Shown: in pieces, positions 57,552 through 64,000 of the stretch
Layout of the letters: each line of letters starts with the position of its first letter
Numbering within the stretch: the first letter of the stretch is position 1
Assembly: GCF_024710765.1 (NCBI RefSeq)
Contig: NZ_JANJUE010000207.1
Coordinates: forward strand, 1-64,000
Length of the DNA: 64,000 nt
Reading direction: 5' to 3'
From: Pseudoxanthomonas sp.
Lineage (GTDB): Bacteria; Pseudomonadota; Gammaproteobacteria; Xanthomonadales; Xanthomonadaceae
Program-made: the position numbers and the translations under genes
Notes under the pieces: generated by a model
Seen by the model: the letters and a program-made list of their open reading frames with translations, nothing else
Database searches by the model: none
What the model was told of the DNA's origin: nothing

Positions 57552-57701
57552 CTAGTGAGCCCCAGCTATAGGCGAAAAATCTGTTGTGGCATCATGGATC
57601 TTGCCTGGCTCCATGCACCAGTAAACGCCGTATGCAATGGCGAGAAACGCCACCGCGATGAGGGCACCTAGAGCAAGGCGACGTTGTGTCCTGAGCTTCA
57701 T
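57552..57701 (-). CDS. Duplicated membrane micro-protein, copy 1 (49 aa)
   Basis: MKLRTQRRLALGALIAVAFL, then AIAYGVYWCMEPG and a polar tail ending PIAGAH. A basic start and one helix ending in YWC indicate a single-pass inner-membrane protein. Copy 2 at 61,684 has the same first 33 residues except three substitutions; 11 of 14 differing codons there are synonymous, so the protein has been under selection. The leader upstream is also duplicated. Function unknown; lipidation at the Cys is unlikely. Confidence 0.7.
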   Translation of the reverse strand: MKLRTQRRLALGALIAVAFLAIAYGVYWCMEPGKIHDATTDFSPIAGAH

Positions 57702-57744
57702 ATCTGGACCGTAGCACCCTTCCGTTACCGTGGGGTGCGGGGAG

Positions 57745-57786
57745 GGTTGCCATTACGTATCGACGTGAACTGCGTGCCTATTCAGT
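57745..57786. repeat. Exact 42-bp repeat in micro-protein leader, copy 1
   Basis: Begins GGTTGCCATTACGTATCGAC and is identical to 61,874-61,915. It lies 44 bases upstream of the micro-protein start (minus strand) and probably holds its promoter or leader. Confidence 0.85.
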
Positions 57787-57852
57787 GACGCCCGCAGCCT
57801 CAACTGTCAGAAGTACGGTCGCCACGTTTCATCCGGAATCATCTACCCTTCA

Positions 57853-58263
57853 TCAGTCATCGCGCCACGATGGTCCGGACACACTAATGGTATTCCCTCC
57901 CGGAACAATACCGACCTTGTAGTTATAGCTGCCAGCCGCACTCCCATAGACAGTCGACATCAGCTTGCGTGCCATCTCTTCTCGCAGTTCGCACTTTGCC
58001 GAGAACTGGAAGTAGATCTCGCCGCGCTCTCCATACGCTATTCCGCCCATCGGATAGTCGAGATCGTGAATGGCCTGCGCTATCGAATACGCATCATCGG
58101 AAGTTCGTGAAACCCAGCCAGACTCCGGTTGTCCAACCATAACGATGCACTCGCTCTTTGATGGCTTTTCACTCTTCGCGACGCAAGCCGCGAGGCTAGC
58201 GACTACGAAGAACGCAAACGCTGGAACTAGGATGCGCGGCATTGTCATGTGTGTTTGGCCCAT
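57853..58263 (-). CDS. Hypothetical lipoprotein (up to 136 aa)
   Basis: Lipobox LAAC in FAFFVVASLAAC. The mature part has SECIVMVGQPESGWVSRTSD, AQAIHDLDYPMGGIAYG and KCELREEMARKLM. The start may be ATG at 58,248 or 58,242; all keep the signal peptide. No family recognised. Similar small island lipoproteins are often immunity or envelope proteins; that is a guess. Confidence 0.65.
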   Translation of the reverse strand: MGQTHMTMPRILVPAFAFFVVASLAACVAKSEKPSKSECIVMVGQPESGWVSRTSDDAYSIAQAIHDLDYPMGGIAYGERGEIYFQFSAKCELREEMARKLMSTVYGSAAGSYNYKVGIVPGGNTISVSGPSWRDD

Positions 58264-58584
58264 TCTTGATTTCTATGTACTAGCGGATACTACCGCCTCC
58301 ACTCCGTCGAAGCAGGACGGCTGGACCGCTCCCCCCAGCCTGCACGATGCCGACGCCGGGGGGGGGCGTGGCCCCCATCCCGCACCGGACGCGCTCACCT
58401 AGGCCGCTGGGTTCCGGCCCAGCGTTCTAGCCGGCCAACTGGAGATTTCCACCAAAGACAACCTGGCCCCCATCTCTGGGCTAGGCGGCCCCAGCGTAGT
58501 CACCAGAGCTCCAGTTGACCGGGAACAGCTATCAGGGCGCATCGAGGCCACATGACGACACTAGCTTGAGTGAAGGGCTCAGGT
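58264..58584. other. Non-coding gap with hairpins
   Basis: No supported gene in 320 bases. CGCTGGG/CCCAGCG form a stem (58,405-58,424) with a 6-base loop, and CAACTGGAG (58,436-58,444) pairs with CTCCAGTTG (58,509-58,517). A run of nine G lies near 58,361. Possible structured RNA or recombination remnant. Confidence 0.4.
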
Positions 58585-58818
58585 TCATTTCACTTCGTTG
58601 CCCGACTCTGGCTTCCAAATTGGAAGCGGCACTTTAGCCTCAGCAAGCTGTCTCAACTGCTCAACACCCCGTTCGCCCTTGTCGATGCTGACGCCTTTGA
58701 GCTCGGAAATTAGCTCGCCTGGCTCAGAGGCCCGCATCAGTCCCGCATGCTTGGGGCCATCGAAAGTAACGAAACCACTAATCCTTCCATCCAAACCGTG
58801 GTAGGCAAAGACTCGCAT
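58585..58818 (-). CDS. Hypothetical protein (77 aa)
   Basis: RVFAYHGLDGRISGFVTFDG at the start and KGERGVEQLRQLAEAKVPLP near the end; soluble. AAGGAG is about eight bases before the ATG. It follows the 95-residue gene by 11 bases on the same strand, so they are probably co-transcribed. Unknown family. Confidence 0.65.
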   Translation of the reverse strand: MRVFAYHGLDGRISGFVTFDGPKHAGLMRASEPGELISELKGVSIDKGERGVEQLRQLAEAKVPLPIWKPESGNEVK

Positions 58819-58829
58819 TTTCCGGCTCC

Positions 58830-59117
58830 TTATGGCCCAACTATTGCGAATGCAATCGCATAGCCGCGCACGAAGTTAGATCCTACGTTCCGAACGGTGC
58901 AGAAGACTCGCCGCCCTCCGTCATCCACCTGCATCTGCACGTCTTCGACCTCAAGAACTGCAGGGTCACCAAGCCGATGTACTGGGTGAGCAGACACTGA
59001 AATAGCATCGCCGTAGCTGTATCCCCACATGACCCAAGAATGAGATTTTCCTGGCAGTAAGGGCGGGTCACCCGGTCCGGAAACCCAACTCCCCGTCCAA
59101 TGAGCAGTGCTTGCCAT
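58830..59117 (-). CDS. Hypothetical beta-sandwich protein (95 aa)
   Basis: HSWVMWGYSYGDAISVSAHP, then VQMQVDDGGRRVFCTVRNVG and YAIAFAIVGP: a CARDB/Ig-like strand pattern with the V..TVRNVG motif. GGAGG is four to five bases before the ATG at 59,117, a strong start; a longer frame is unsupported. Unknown binding partner. Confidence 0.65.
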   Translation of the reverse strand: MASTAHWTGSWVSGPGDPPLLPGKSHSWVMWGYSYGDAISVSAHPVHRLGDPAVLEVEDVQMQVDDGGRRVFCTVRNVGSNFVRGYAIAFAIVGP

Positions 59118-59244
59118 AAACCCTCCTGGTACGTGAACAAGACCCTGTTTCACAGCATCAGCGTTGCGGGCCTGAACGCTATCTCCAGAAACGAGCAACC
59201 CAAGGGCCGACGGACAATAGAACCGCCTTGCGCCTGACCGGTCG

Positions 59245-59412
59245 TCAGCGGCTGCCAACAATCAGATAGGCGGTCTGAAGCGCACTTGTTCTCAGTTTCG
59301 GCACGAAGCGATTTGTTCTACGAAAAACGCCTACTCGCTCCCAATTTGGCCAGACAACTTTCTTTAGTTTGGCGACCCGTCCCTGGAACAAGAGCCGGCC
59401 AGTGCGAGCCAT
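59245..59412 (-). CDS. Small basic hypothetical protein (55 aa)
   Basis: ARTGRLLFQGRVAKLKKVVW, then WERVGVFRRTNRFVPKL. GGAGG is five bases before the ATG at 59,412, which is the main support. It is divergent from, and overlaps by about ten bases, the probable start of the plus-strand gene at 59,402. Strongly positive charge. Confidence 0.42.
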   Translation of the reverse strand: MARTGRLLFQGRVAKLKKVVWPNWERVGVFRRTNRFVPKLRTSALQTAYLIVGSR

Positions 59413-59956
59413 CCTGACCTCCTTCAGCCCGGCGGACTTCCAGAGCCCGTCTGTAGCTCCTGAGCCCAACCCTACCCGGGCCACTCGTAAGCCGACCCTG
59501 GAGGAAGTTGTCGCCACCTCCATCCGAGATGCCTTTGGTGACCCAGTCGTGGCCGCCTCCCTCATGGAGGCCCGTGTCCGCGACAACAAGGCGCTCCTGG
59601 CGCAGTTGGTGGCTCCCTACCTGGCAGATGCTTGCTGGAAGGCCGTTAACCGCCGCCTTGAGGAGACCAAAGTGCCGGACATGGACGACGACCCATATGA
59701 GGCGCCGGACACCTCCGGAAGATTGCACGCGCTCGCAGAGTCGCTGCTCGATTTCAAGCTGCCTAGCGGAATTCTCCTCCGGGATGCGTTCGCGCAGGAC
59801 ATCCGGGATGCGGCCCAGTGGTACACCTCCCGGGCGTTCGCGCTCGCTAAGCGAGGACGGTGGCTCAGCGCCGTTGCAGCCCTCGTACCCAGAGGCAAAA
59901 CTGCTGGAGACATAGTCGATGGACCGACGCTAGTTGAAATGATGATCCAAGCCTAA
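59402..59956 (+). CDS. Hypothetical protein preceding IS110-domain gene (184 aa)
   Basis: A soluble, helix-rich protein with KPTLEEVVATSIRDAFGDP, ALLAQLVAPYLADACWKAV and LPSGILLRDAFAQDI. The start is uncertain: GTG at 59,402 (weak AAGAG upstream) or TTG at 59,369. No family recognised. Same strand as the IS110-domain gene 180 bases downstream, with a structured region between, so the two may form one element. Confidence 0.6.
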   Translation: MRAILTSFSPADFQSPSVAPEPNPTRATRKPTLEEVVATSIRDAFGDPVVAASLMEARVRDNKALLAQLVAPYLADACWKAVNRRLEETKVPDMDDDPYEAPDTSGRLHALAESLLDFKLPSGILLRDAFAQDIRDAAQWYTSRAFALAKRGRWLSAVAALVPRGKTAGDIVDGPTLVEMMIQA

Positions 59957-60010
59957 TGCCGGCCACTCTGGAATTGCCCTGTAGGCCACAGAGATGCCGC
60001 CCCATTTTAC

Positions 60011-60115
60011 GAGTCCAGCCAAACTCTCCCTGCCGAAAGGCCTGACGGCGGGTGCTGGACTCACCTTTACGACGGCCACTACCCGCATGGAGTCACCCAA
60101 GACAGGCTTGCCGTC
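60011..60115 (+). ncRNA. Structured leader upstream of IS110-domain gene (candidate RNA)
   Basis: GAGTCCAGC (60,011-60,019) pairs with GCTGGACTC (60,054-60,062); inside it CCTGCCG pairs with CGGCGGG (one G-U). Downstream GACGGC (60,071) pairs with GCCGTC (60,110). The region is a 180-base gap without a gene. IS110 elements encode their guide (bridge) RNA in just such a flank, but this protein lacks the IS110 nuclease domain, so the identity is speculative. Confidence 0.35.
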
Positions 60116-60136
60116 GTTCTCTCAGCAGGCCGCACT

Positions 60137-60880
60137 ATGACCAAAATGACAGAAGTCTGTGAAGTTCTTCGAGAGCGTCACCGGCAACGGCAAGATCTCC
60201 TTAGTGCGGAGGTCCGCATGACTATGCAAATCAAGGCCATTTGCCGACGTCTCGTCAAGGGAGATACATCCGAAGCTGCTTTGCTCTATGACGCCATCTC
60301 TGGAAATAGCTCACACCCACAGGCCAACATTGCTGTACTGGTCACCGAACCACTCGTAGCTGCTCGTTCTACTATTAGTGCTTGTAGGATCGCGGTCGAG
60401 CGGATCATGGAGCACGAAGTGAAGCACCTTCCAATATGGCCAAGAGTAAAAGCAACACCTGGATTTGGTGCCTTGAGCCTAGCATCCATCATCGGCGAGA
60501 CAGGCGACCTAGCCAACTACTCGACCCACAGCAAGCTCTGGAAGCGTCTTGGCCTGGCCGTAATAGATGGAGAACGCCAACGGCGAGTCCTAGGAGCGGC
60601 GGCCATTGAGCACGGATACAACGCCTCTCGGAGGGCAGTTGTCTGGACCGTTGGACAATGCGTCTTCAGAGCCCAGTCTCAACGTATAGACAAGAGGACA
60701 GGGGAGATCACTAAACCGGCCGGTCCTTATCGCCTCGGCTACGATGCTCGCAAGGAGCTTGAGCTAGCCCGGGTAGAAACCAGAGGGCACGCTCACAATA
60801 GGGCAGCAAGGTACATGGAGAAGAAGCTGATTCGGAACTTGTGGCGAGCTTGGCGCGAACTGGAAACGGCCACGCCATAG
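60137..60880 (+). CDS. IS110/IS116/IS902-type C-terminal transposase-domain protein
   Basis: A protein of 247 residues. Residues 105-180 carry the IS110 C-terminal (Tnp_20) helix-hairpin-helix pattern: TPGFGALSLASIIGETGDLA, LWKRLGL and ASRRAVVWTV. The N-terminal 100 residues are a helical, possibly coiled-coil region (LRERHRQRQDLLSAEVRM) and not the DEDD/RuvC nuclease of real IS110 transposases. So it is either a derived, domesticated protein or an unusual recombinase partner. No truncation is evident: it has its own ATG and stop. Confidence 0.75.
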   Translation: MTKMTEVCEVLRERHRQRQDLLSAEVRMTMQIKAICRRLVKGDTSEAALLYDAISGNSSHPQANIAVLVTEPLVAARSTISACRIAVERIMEHEVKHLPIWPRVKATPGFGALSLASIIGETGDLANYSTHSKLWKRLGLAVIDGERQRRVLGAAAIEHGYNASRRAVVWTVGQCVFRAQSQRIDKRTGEITKPAGPYRLGYDARKELELARVETRGHAHNRAARYMEKKLIRNLWRAWRELETATP

Positions 60881-60916
60881 TCGTCTCGGCATCAGGTCAC
60901 GGGTGCCCAGCCTCAG

Positions 60917-61255
60917 TCAGGACAGCAGTTGTAGCGCCTCAGAACGAGATGAAATCGGCGCAAAGTACCAGAGCGTCAATCGTTCCCCGTCCCACCTATC
61001 TAATTTACGTGGGGACGGGTGCGTCCCGGAGACCAACGTTCCTGGTATTGATATGTCAACGTTTGAGAACGTGGTCGCCCCATTGAAGAGTGACACACGC
61101 TCTCCAAAAATGTCTGTAGTCAAGGGCGCGACCTTAGATGCCGCATTGACTCGCTCAAGGCTTTTTTCGTGGATGCCGTACTCGGCTTGCGCGAGCGCCA
61201 TCGACGAAAAGACCACGGACAACATACCGATCCAGCGAAACAGATGCCGATGCAT
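60917..61255 (-). pseudogene. RHS-repeat protein N-terminal fragment
   Basis: A frame of 112 residues with signal peptide MHRHLFRWIGMLSVVFSSMA and then VAPLTTDIFGERVSLFNGAT and FSNVDISIPG, the conserved opening of secreted RHS/YD-repeat proteins of Xanthomonadaceae. Similarity stops at about residue 72 (61,040) and the frame then reads through the 32-bp repeat into unrelated DNA. The rest (normally over 1,000 residues) is missing. AGGGGAAAGGG precedes the ATG, so it may still be translated. Confidence 0.75.
60982..61013. repeat. 32-bp dispersed repeat, copy 2
   Basis: GTTCCCCGTCCCACCTATCT followed by AATTTACGTGGG; two substitutions from copy 1 at 51,283. It lies about 27 bases from the point where similarity of the minus-strand RHS fragment to RHS proteins ends. 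Confidence 0.82.
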
Positions 61256-61683
61256 TCCCTTTCCCCTCGTGCTAGTGCACGGACCGACCCTGGACAGCTC
61301 GAGTTCCTAACGGAGCTGAGGCCCACCCCAATGGGCCAAAACAATCATTAACTTAACACCACGCCACCCATCAAGGGCAAATAATTTGCGCGGAAGTATG
61401 TCGTGGCAGTGGGTCTGATGCTGGCGGGTCGATGCACACATCACTGCATCTCTGCAGTGTCGTTGAATGGAAGTGCCCGCAACCTGGACCAATAGTTGTG
61501 GTCCACGTCATGCGCTAACGATTCCCATGCTTCGCAAGGCTTCCTACCTGAAATAACCCGCCTCAAAGTTTGTCGACTGTTCGACGGCACTCTATGTCCA
61601 CCATGAGAGCGGGCCTAGGTGGCCCCGAGCCATACCGAATCCATCCGCCAGACCAACCCCTGATGTGTCTCGAAACAAGGAAG
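61256..61683. other. Gene-poor gap upstream of RHS fragment
   Basis: Nothing is recognised in 428 bases apart from the presumed promoter and ribosome-binding site of the RHS fragment next to 61,255. Confidence 0.4.
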
Positions 61684-61830
61684 TCAGCATGCGCCCGCGA
61701 TAGGAGGAATGTCCGGCACTGCCCTTTCACTGCCAGGCCCCATGCACCAGTAGACGCCGTATGCAATGGCCAGCAACGCCACCGCAATGAGCGCCCCGAG
61801 GGCAATCCTTCGTTGGGTCCTGAGCTTCAT
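61684..61830 (-). CDS. Duplicated membrane micro-protein, copy 2 (48 aa)
   Basis: MKLRTQRRIALGALIAVALL, AIAYGVYWCMGPG and a tail ending PIAGAC. Same architecture as copy 1: basic start, one helix, YWCM, polar tail. Codon changes between copies are mainly synonymous. The tails differ but share PIAGA, suggesting a functional terminus. No other gene shares its transcript obviously. Confidence 0.7.
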   Translation of the reverse strand: MKLRTQRRIALGALIAVALLAIAYGVYWCMGPGSERAVPDIPPIAGAC

Positions 61831-61873
61831 GCCTGGACCATAGCACCCTGCCGTTACCGCAGGGTCCGGAAAA

Positions 61874-61915
61874 GGTTGCCATTACGTATCGACGTGAACT
61901 GCGTGCCTATTCAGT
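61874..61915. repeat. Exact 42-bp repeat in micro-protein leader, copy 2
   Basis: Identical to 57,745-57,786 and at the same distance upstream of the micro-protein start. The identity is higher than in the coding part, pointing to a conserved promoter, leader or binding site. Confidence 0.85.
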
Positions 61916-62199
61916 CCAGACTTAGCCCGGAACTACATAGGGCGCCATCGGGTGTTCCAGCCATCGTCGACGGGGTAGCCCTATCGGACGGATCTATCGC
62001 ATGCCCCCGTCCGCGCCAGGAGGGCACCTCCCTCGCACCGAACCCGCGCCGCTTTTTGCTTGGTCTGGCGGGCGTGACAGCTAGGTGGCATGGGAAAGTC
62101 CCCCTAGGACCAAGGAGGCGGCTAGGTAAAAAACTTAACAGGCGGCGCGCGATGCCGCATTCTATGGACTCTGAATCCTGGACACTATGGACGTCGCAT

Positions 62200-62682
62200 A
62201 TGAAGCAACTAATTTGGATACTCGCGGCCATTTCTTTATCGGGGTGCGTGTCCGCACCTCAGCTACCTGAAGAACTGAGGTACGTAATGCCAAGCGAGAG
62301 CGAGGCTGGGGTTTCAAGAATTGCGGCGACGATGATCGACGATAAGATTCCACTCTTCGATGATGACAACACGTACGTGTACGCTATCGATGGGAAGAAG
62401 GTAATGCTGGAGAAAAAGCAATGGGACCAACCAGTGCTCATCCTTCCTGGAGCACGCGATGTCACGCTTGGCTTTGAGAAGGGCGTCCATATGCTCTTTG
62501 CCAAGGTACGGCTGGATGTAGCCCCATCCACTTCGTACAGAGCTGCGTCTGGCTGCAAAACCGGCTTTCTTGGTAATTTTGATTATTGTGACTTCTGGCT
62601 CGTCGATACGGCCACAGGCAAGGCAGTCACTGAGGTCGTGAGAGGTGCCTACACAGATAGGCGAAACCCGCTCTATCTTTGA
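62200..62682 (+). CDS. Hypothetical lipoprotein (160 aa)
   Basis: Lipobox LSGC in KQLIWILAAISLSGC. The mature part has PQLPEELRYVMPSE, YVYAIDGKKVMLEKKQWDQP, VTLGFEKGVHMLFAKVRL and two Cys (SGCKTGFLGNFDYCDF) that could form a disulfide. ATG at 62,200 gives the signal; longer frames are unsupported. Function unknown. A terminator follows. Confidence 0.7.
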   Translation: MKQLIWILAAISLSGCVSAPQLPEELRYVMPSESEAGVSRIAATMIDDKIPLFDDDNTYVYAIDGKKVMLEKKQWDQPVLILPGARDVTLGFEKGVHMLFAKVRLDVAPSTSYRAASGCKTGFLGNFDYCDFWLVDTATGKAVTEVVRGAYTDRRNPLYL

Positions 62683-62720
62683 AAAGTGCGGCTCGTCGGG
62701 CCATTCCAACGCGCAAGAAA

Positions 62721-62741
62721 AACCCCGGCCAGGCCGGGGTT
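62721..62741. terminator. Bidirectional terminator
   Basis: AACCCCGGCC and GGCCGGGGTT around one base, with A-rich sequence before and TTCTCGTT after; sits between the lipoprotein and the converging Fic gene. Confidence 0.85.
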
Positions 62742-62755
62742 CTCGTTCAAGCCGG

Positions 62756-64000
62756 CTATTTAACCTTCAGCCTTGCTCTAAGGTCGTGCGGCGGATAGTA
62801 CTCATTGTATTTTCCAACACGATGCCGCAGTAGGAAATTTGCGCCTACTAGGTCGTTTAGGTCGTTCAAAGCGGTTGGGTAAGTGATCACATGAGCCGCT
62901 TGATGACTTGCCACTGTGTATGCCTGCTCGGGGTTCTTCAGTGCGTTGGCAAGCAACGCACGCTGCCTGTGATTCAGAGTAATCTCGCCAATCTTTGCTC
63001 CCCTCAAAACCTGGCGTGCTGCGGTGTCTTCAGAATGCTTGCGAGCAATGTAGGCATGCAGGCCACGAACGGCCTTTTCGATGGTTTCAAGTTGTTGAGA
63101 TACGAAGTAGCTCAGGTCTCGACCGTCGCTCTCCGTGTATAAGTAGGCTCTCATGTATCTGCCAGGCGCCTTGTTCAGCACGCTGGAAATGGATAGATAC
63201 TCGGTCATCCAGTACCCGGCATTTAACATTGTCCAGTAAAACAACATTCTTGCGGTGCGGCCATTGCCATCGACAAATGGATGGTCGTAGCCAATTTGGA
63301 AATGAATTGCTATTGCACGTACAACGGGATGAATGAAGGCGGCCTCATTCCCATCATTCGCGAAATTGCATATCCGTTCAATTCTCTCCTCGATTTCACT
63401 CGCGGGCGGCGGGACATGCAAAAGCGTGGGAGGCGTTCCCCGGTCATAGATCACTACATTGTCTTCTGCAATCCGAAACCTACCGCAATCGCGTCCCTCT
63501 TCAAGGGTTCCATCAGTCAGAATGCTGTGTAGTTCTAGAATTGCATCCCGCGTGATCGGCGTTCCCACTCGCTCACGAACGTGGTTCATCGCAATATAGT
63601 TGTTATGGATCATCCTTTCGGACTGATCCCTCGGCTGTCGCCCAGTACTCAGCATTTCCTTTGCGACAGCCCGTGTCGTTGCAGCTCCCTCAAGTTGCGA
63701 AGAAGTCATCGCCTCCTCGATGAGCGACCGAATTAGGAAGCGCTCTTGCCCGCCGCTCCCATCCATCCCTTTGATTGAGCCAGCAGCCTCTCGGTCAATG
63801 AAGTGAAGGCGCCTCTGCATTGAATCCGTGACAGACACGAGCCACTCTTTGCCAGCCTTATCGCCTAGCGGCAACGGCCGTGCTAGGGCCTGCCTTTTGA
63901 GCTTGATAGCCAGCCACCATGCGTCGCTCGCCAAGCCGAACGGAGGCGGCCTGTGACGAATCTTGTCCCAATGTTCATATTCACCGTTCTGGTCTGGGCC
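62756..64000 (-). CDS. Fic family protein (5' partial)
   Basis: 414 residues are in the window and the frame is open to the right edge (EHWDKIRHRPPPFGL precedes an in-frame TTG at 63,934), so the N-terminus is outside. The Fic active site is HPFVDGNGRTAR, for AMP transfer from ATP. SSQLEGA upstream fits the S-x-x-x-E-G inhibitory helix, so it is a self-regulated (class II) Fic protein. The C-terminus has a winged-helix region (about YTVASHQAAHVITYPTALNDL) that often regulates the gene itself. Possible toxin or regulator. Confidence 0.92.
   Translation of the reverse strand, partial: GPDQNGEYEHWDKIRHRPPPFGLASDAWWLAIKLKRQALARPLPLGDKAGKEWLVSVTDSMQRRLHFIDREAAGSIKGMDGSGGQERFLIRSLIEEAMTSSQLEGAATTRAVAKEMLSTGRQPRDQSERMIHNNYIAMNHVRERVGTPITRDAILELHSILTDGTLEEGRDCGRFRIAEDNVVIYDRGTPPTLLHVPPPASEIEERIERICNFANDGNEAAFIHPVVRAIAIHFQIGYDHPFVDGNGRTARMLFYWTMLNAGYWMTEYLSISSVLNKAPGRYMRAYLYTESDGRDLSYFVSQQLETIEKAVRGLHAYIARKHSEDTAARQVLRGAKIGEITLNHRQRALLANALKNPEQAYTVASHQAAHVITYPTALNDLNDLVGANFLLRHRVGKYNEYYPPHDLRARLKVK

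Noticed and set aside
57552..61915. Integron attC-like sites around the duplicated micro-protein
   Set aside because: No inverted R/L core (RYYYAAC...GTTRRRY) was seen and no integrase is present; the repeats are coding sequence plus leader.

Overview
The window looks like a chromosomal segment of a high-GC gammaproteobacterium of the Xanthomonadaceae/Lysobacteraceae (Lysobacter, Luteimonas or Pseudoxanthomonas-like). The grounds are the gene families and their order (queA-tgt-yajC-secD-secF, coaD-rsmD beside ftsY and mutY, paired M13 peptidases, phytase next to a TonB receptor), the GGGATTC/GGGATTG intergenic heptamer arrays, and the REP-like GGAGCGACGT inverted pairs. The genus cannot be fixed from the sequence alone.

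Positions 1-49,540 are ordinary chromosome: dense, GC-rich genes with short gaps. In order they hold: a partial DUF4442 gene; a DUF502 membrane protein and a queuosine-precursor transporter; a serine hydrolase and a PYROXD2-like oxidoreductase; a LysM-FecR protein overlapping a CHASE2-GGDEF cyclase; a beta-CASP nuclease; two tandem M13 peptidases, the second with a broken zinc motif; a rhomboid protease and an ATL DNA-repair protein; a Pit phosphate transporter with its DUF47 partner; CorC-like and ExoD-like membrane proteins; a PhnD-like binding protein overlapping a GGDEF-EAL protein; trmJ and suhB; the queA-tgt-yajC-secDF transcription unit; an Lrp regulator divergent from a class III aminotransferase; a phosphate-scavenging locus (lipoprotein phytase, exported pyrophosphatase, TonB receptor) around a Pho-box-like triple repeat; upp; two hydrolases; ggt; ferredoxin; coaD-rsmD; ftsY-AsmA-like-mutY-yggX.

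A tRNA-Phe(GAA) gene at 49,545-49,620 is the boundary. Everything to its right (49,621-64,000) looks like an accessory island: lower and patchier GC, many very short genes, few recognisable families, longer non-coding gaps and several repeats. Its contents are a secreted serine hydrolase, an AlpA-type regulator behind a cluster of GTGGGAC/GTCCCAC boxes, a YkgJ-like cysteine-cluster operon, a six-gene minus-strand cluster with a HIRAN-like membrane protein and two paralogous 90-residue proteins, a fasciclin protein, a run of tiny hydrophilic or membrane proteins, an IS110-type C-terminal-domain protein with a structured leader, a truncated RHS N-terminus, small lipoproteins, and a Fic protein that runs off the right edge.

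Two repeat families tie the island together. A 32-bp repeat occurs at 51,283 and 60,982; the second copy sits where the RHS fragment stops. A duplicated module of about 230 bp (57.55-57.79 kb and 61.68-61.92 kb) encodes a 48-49 residue single-pass membrane protein whose copies differ mostly at synonymous sites. The best candidates for undescribed biology are the phytate/pyrophosphate locus, the IS110-domain locus with its hairpin RNA region, the duplicated micro-membrane protein, and the minus-strand HIRAN/paralog cluster.
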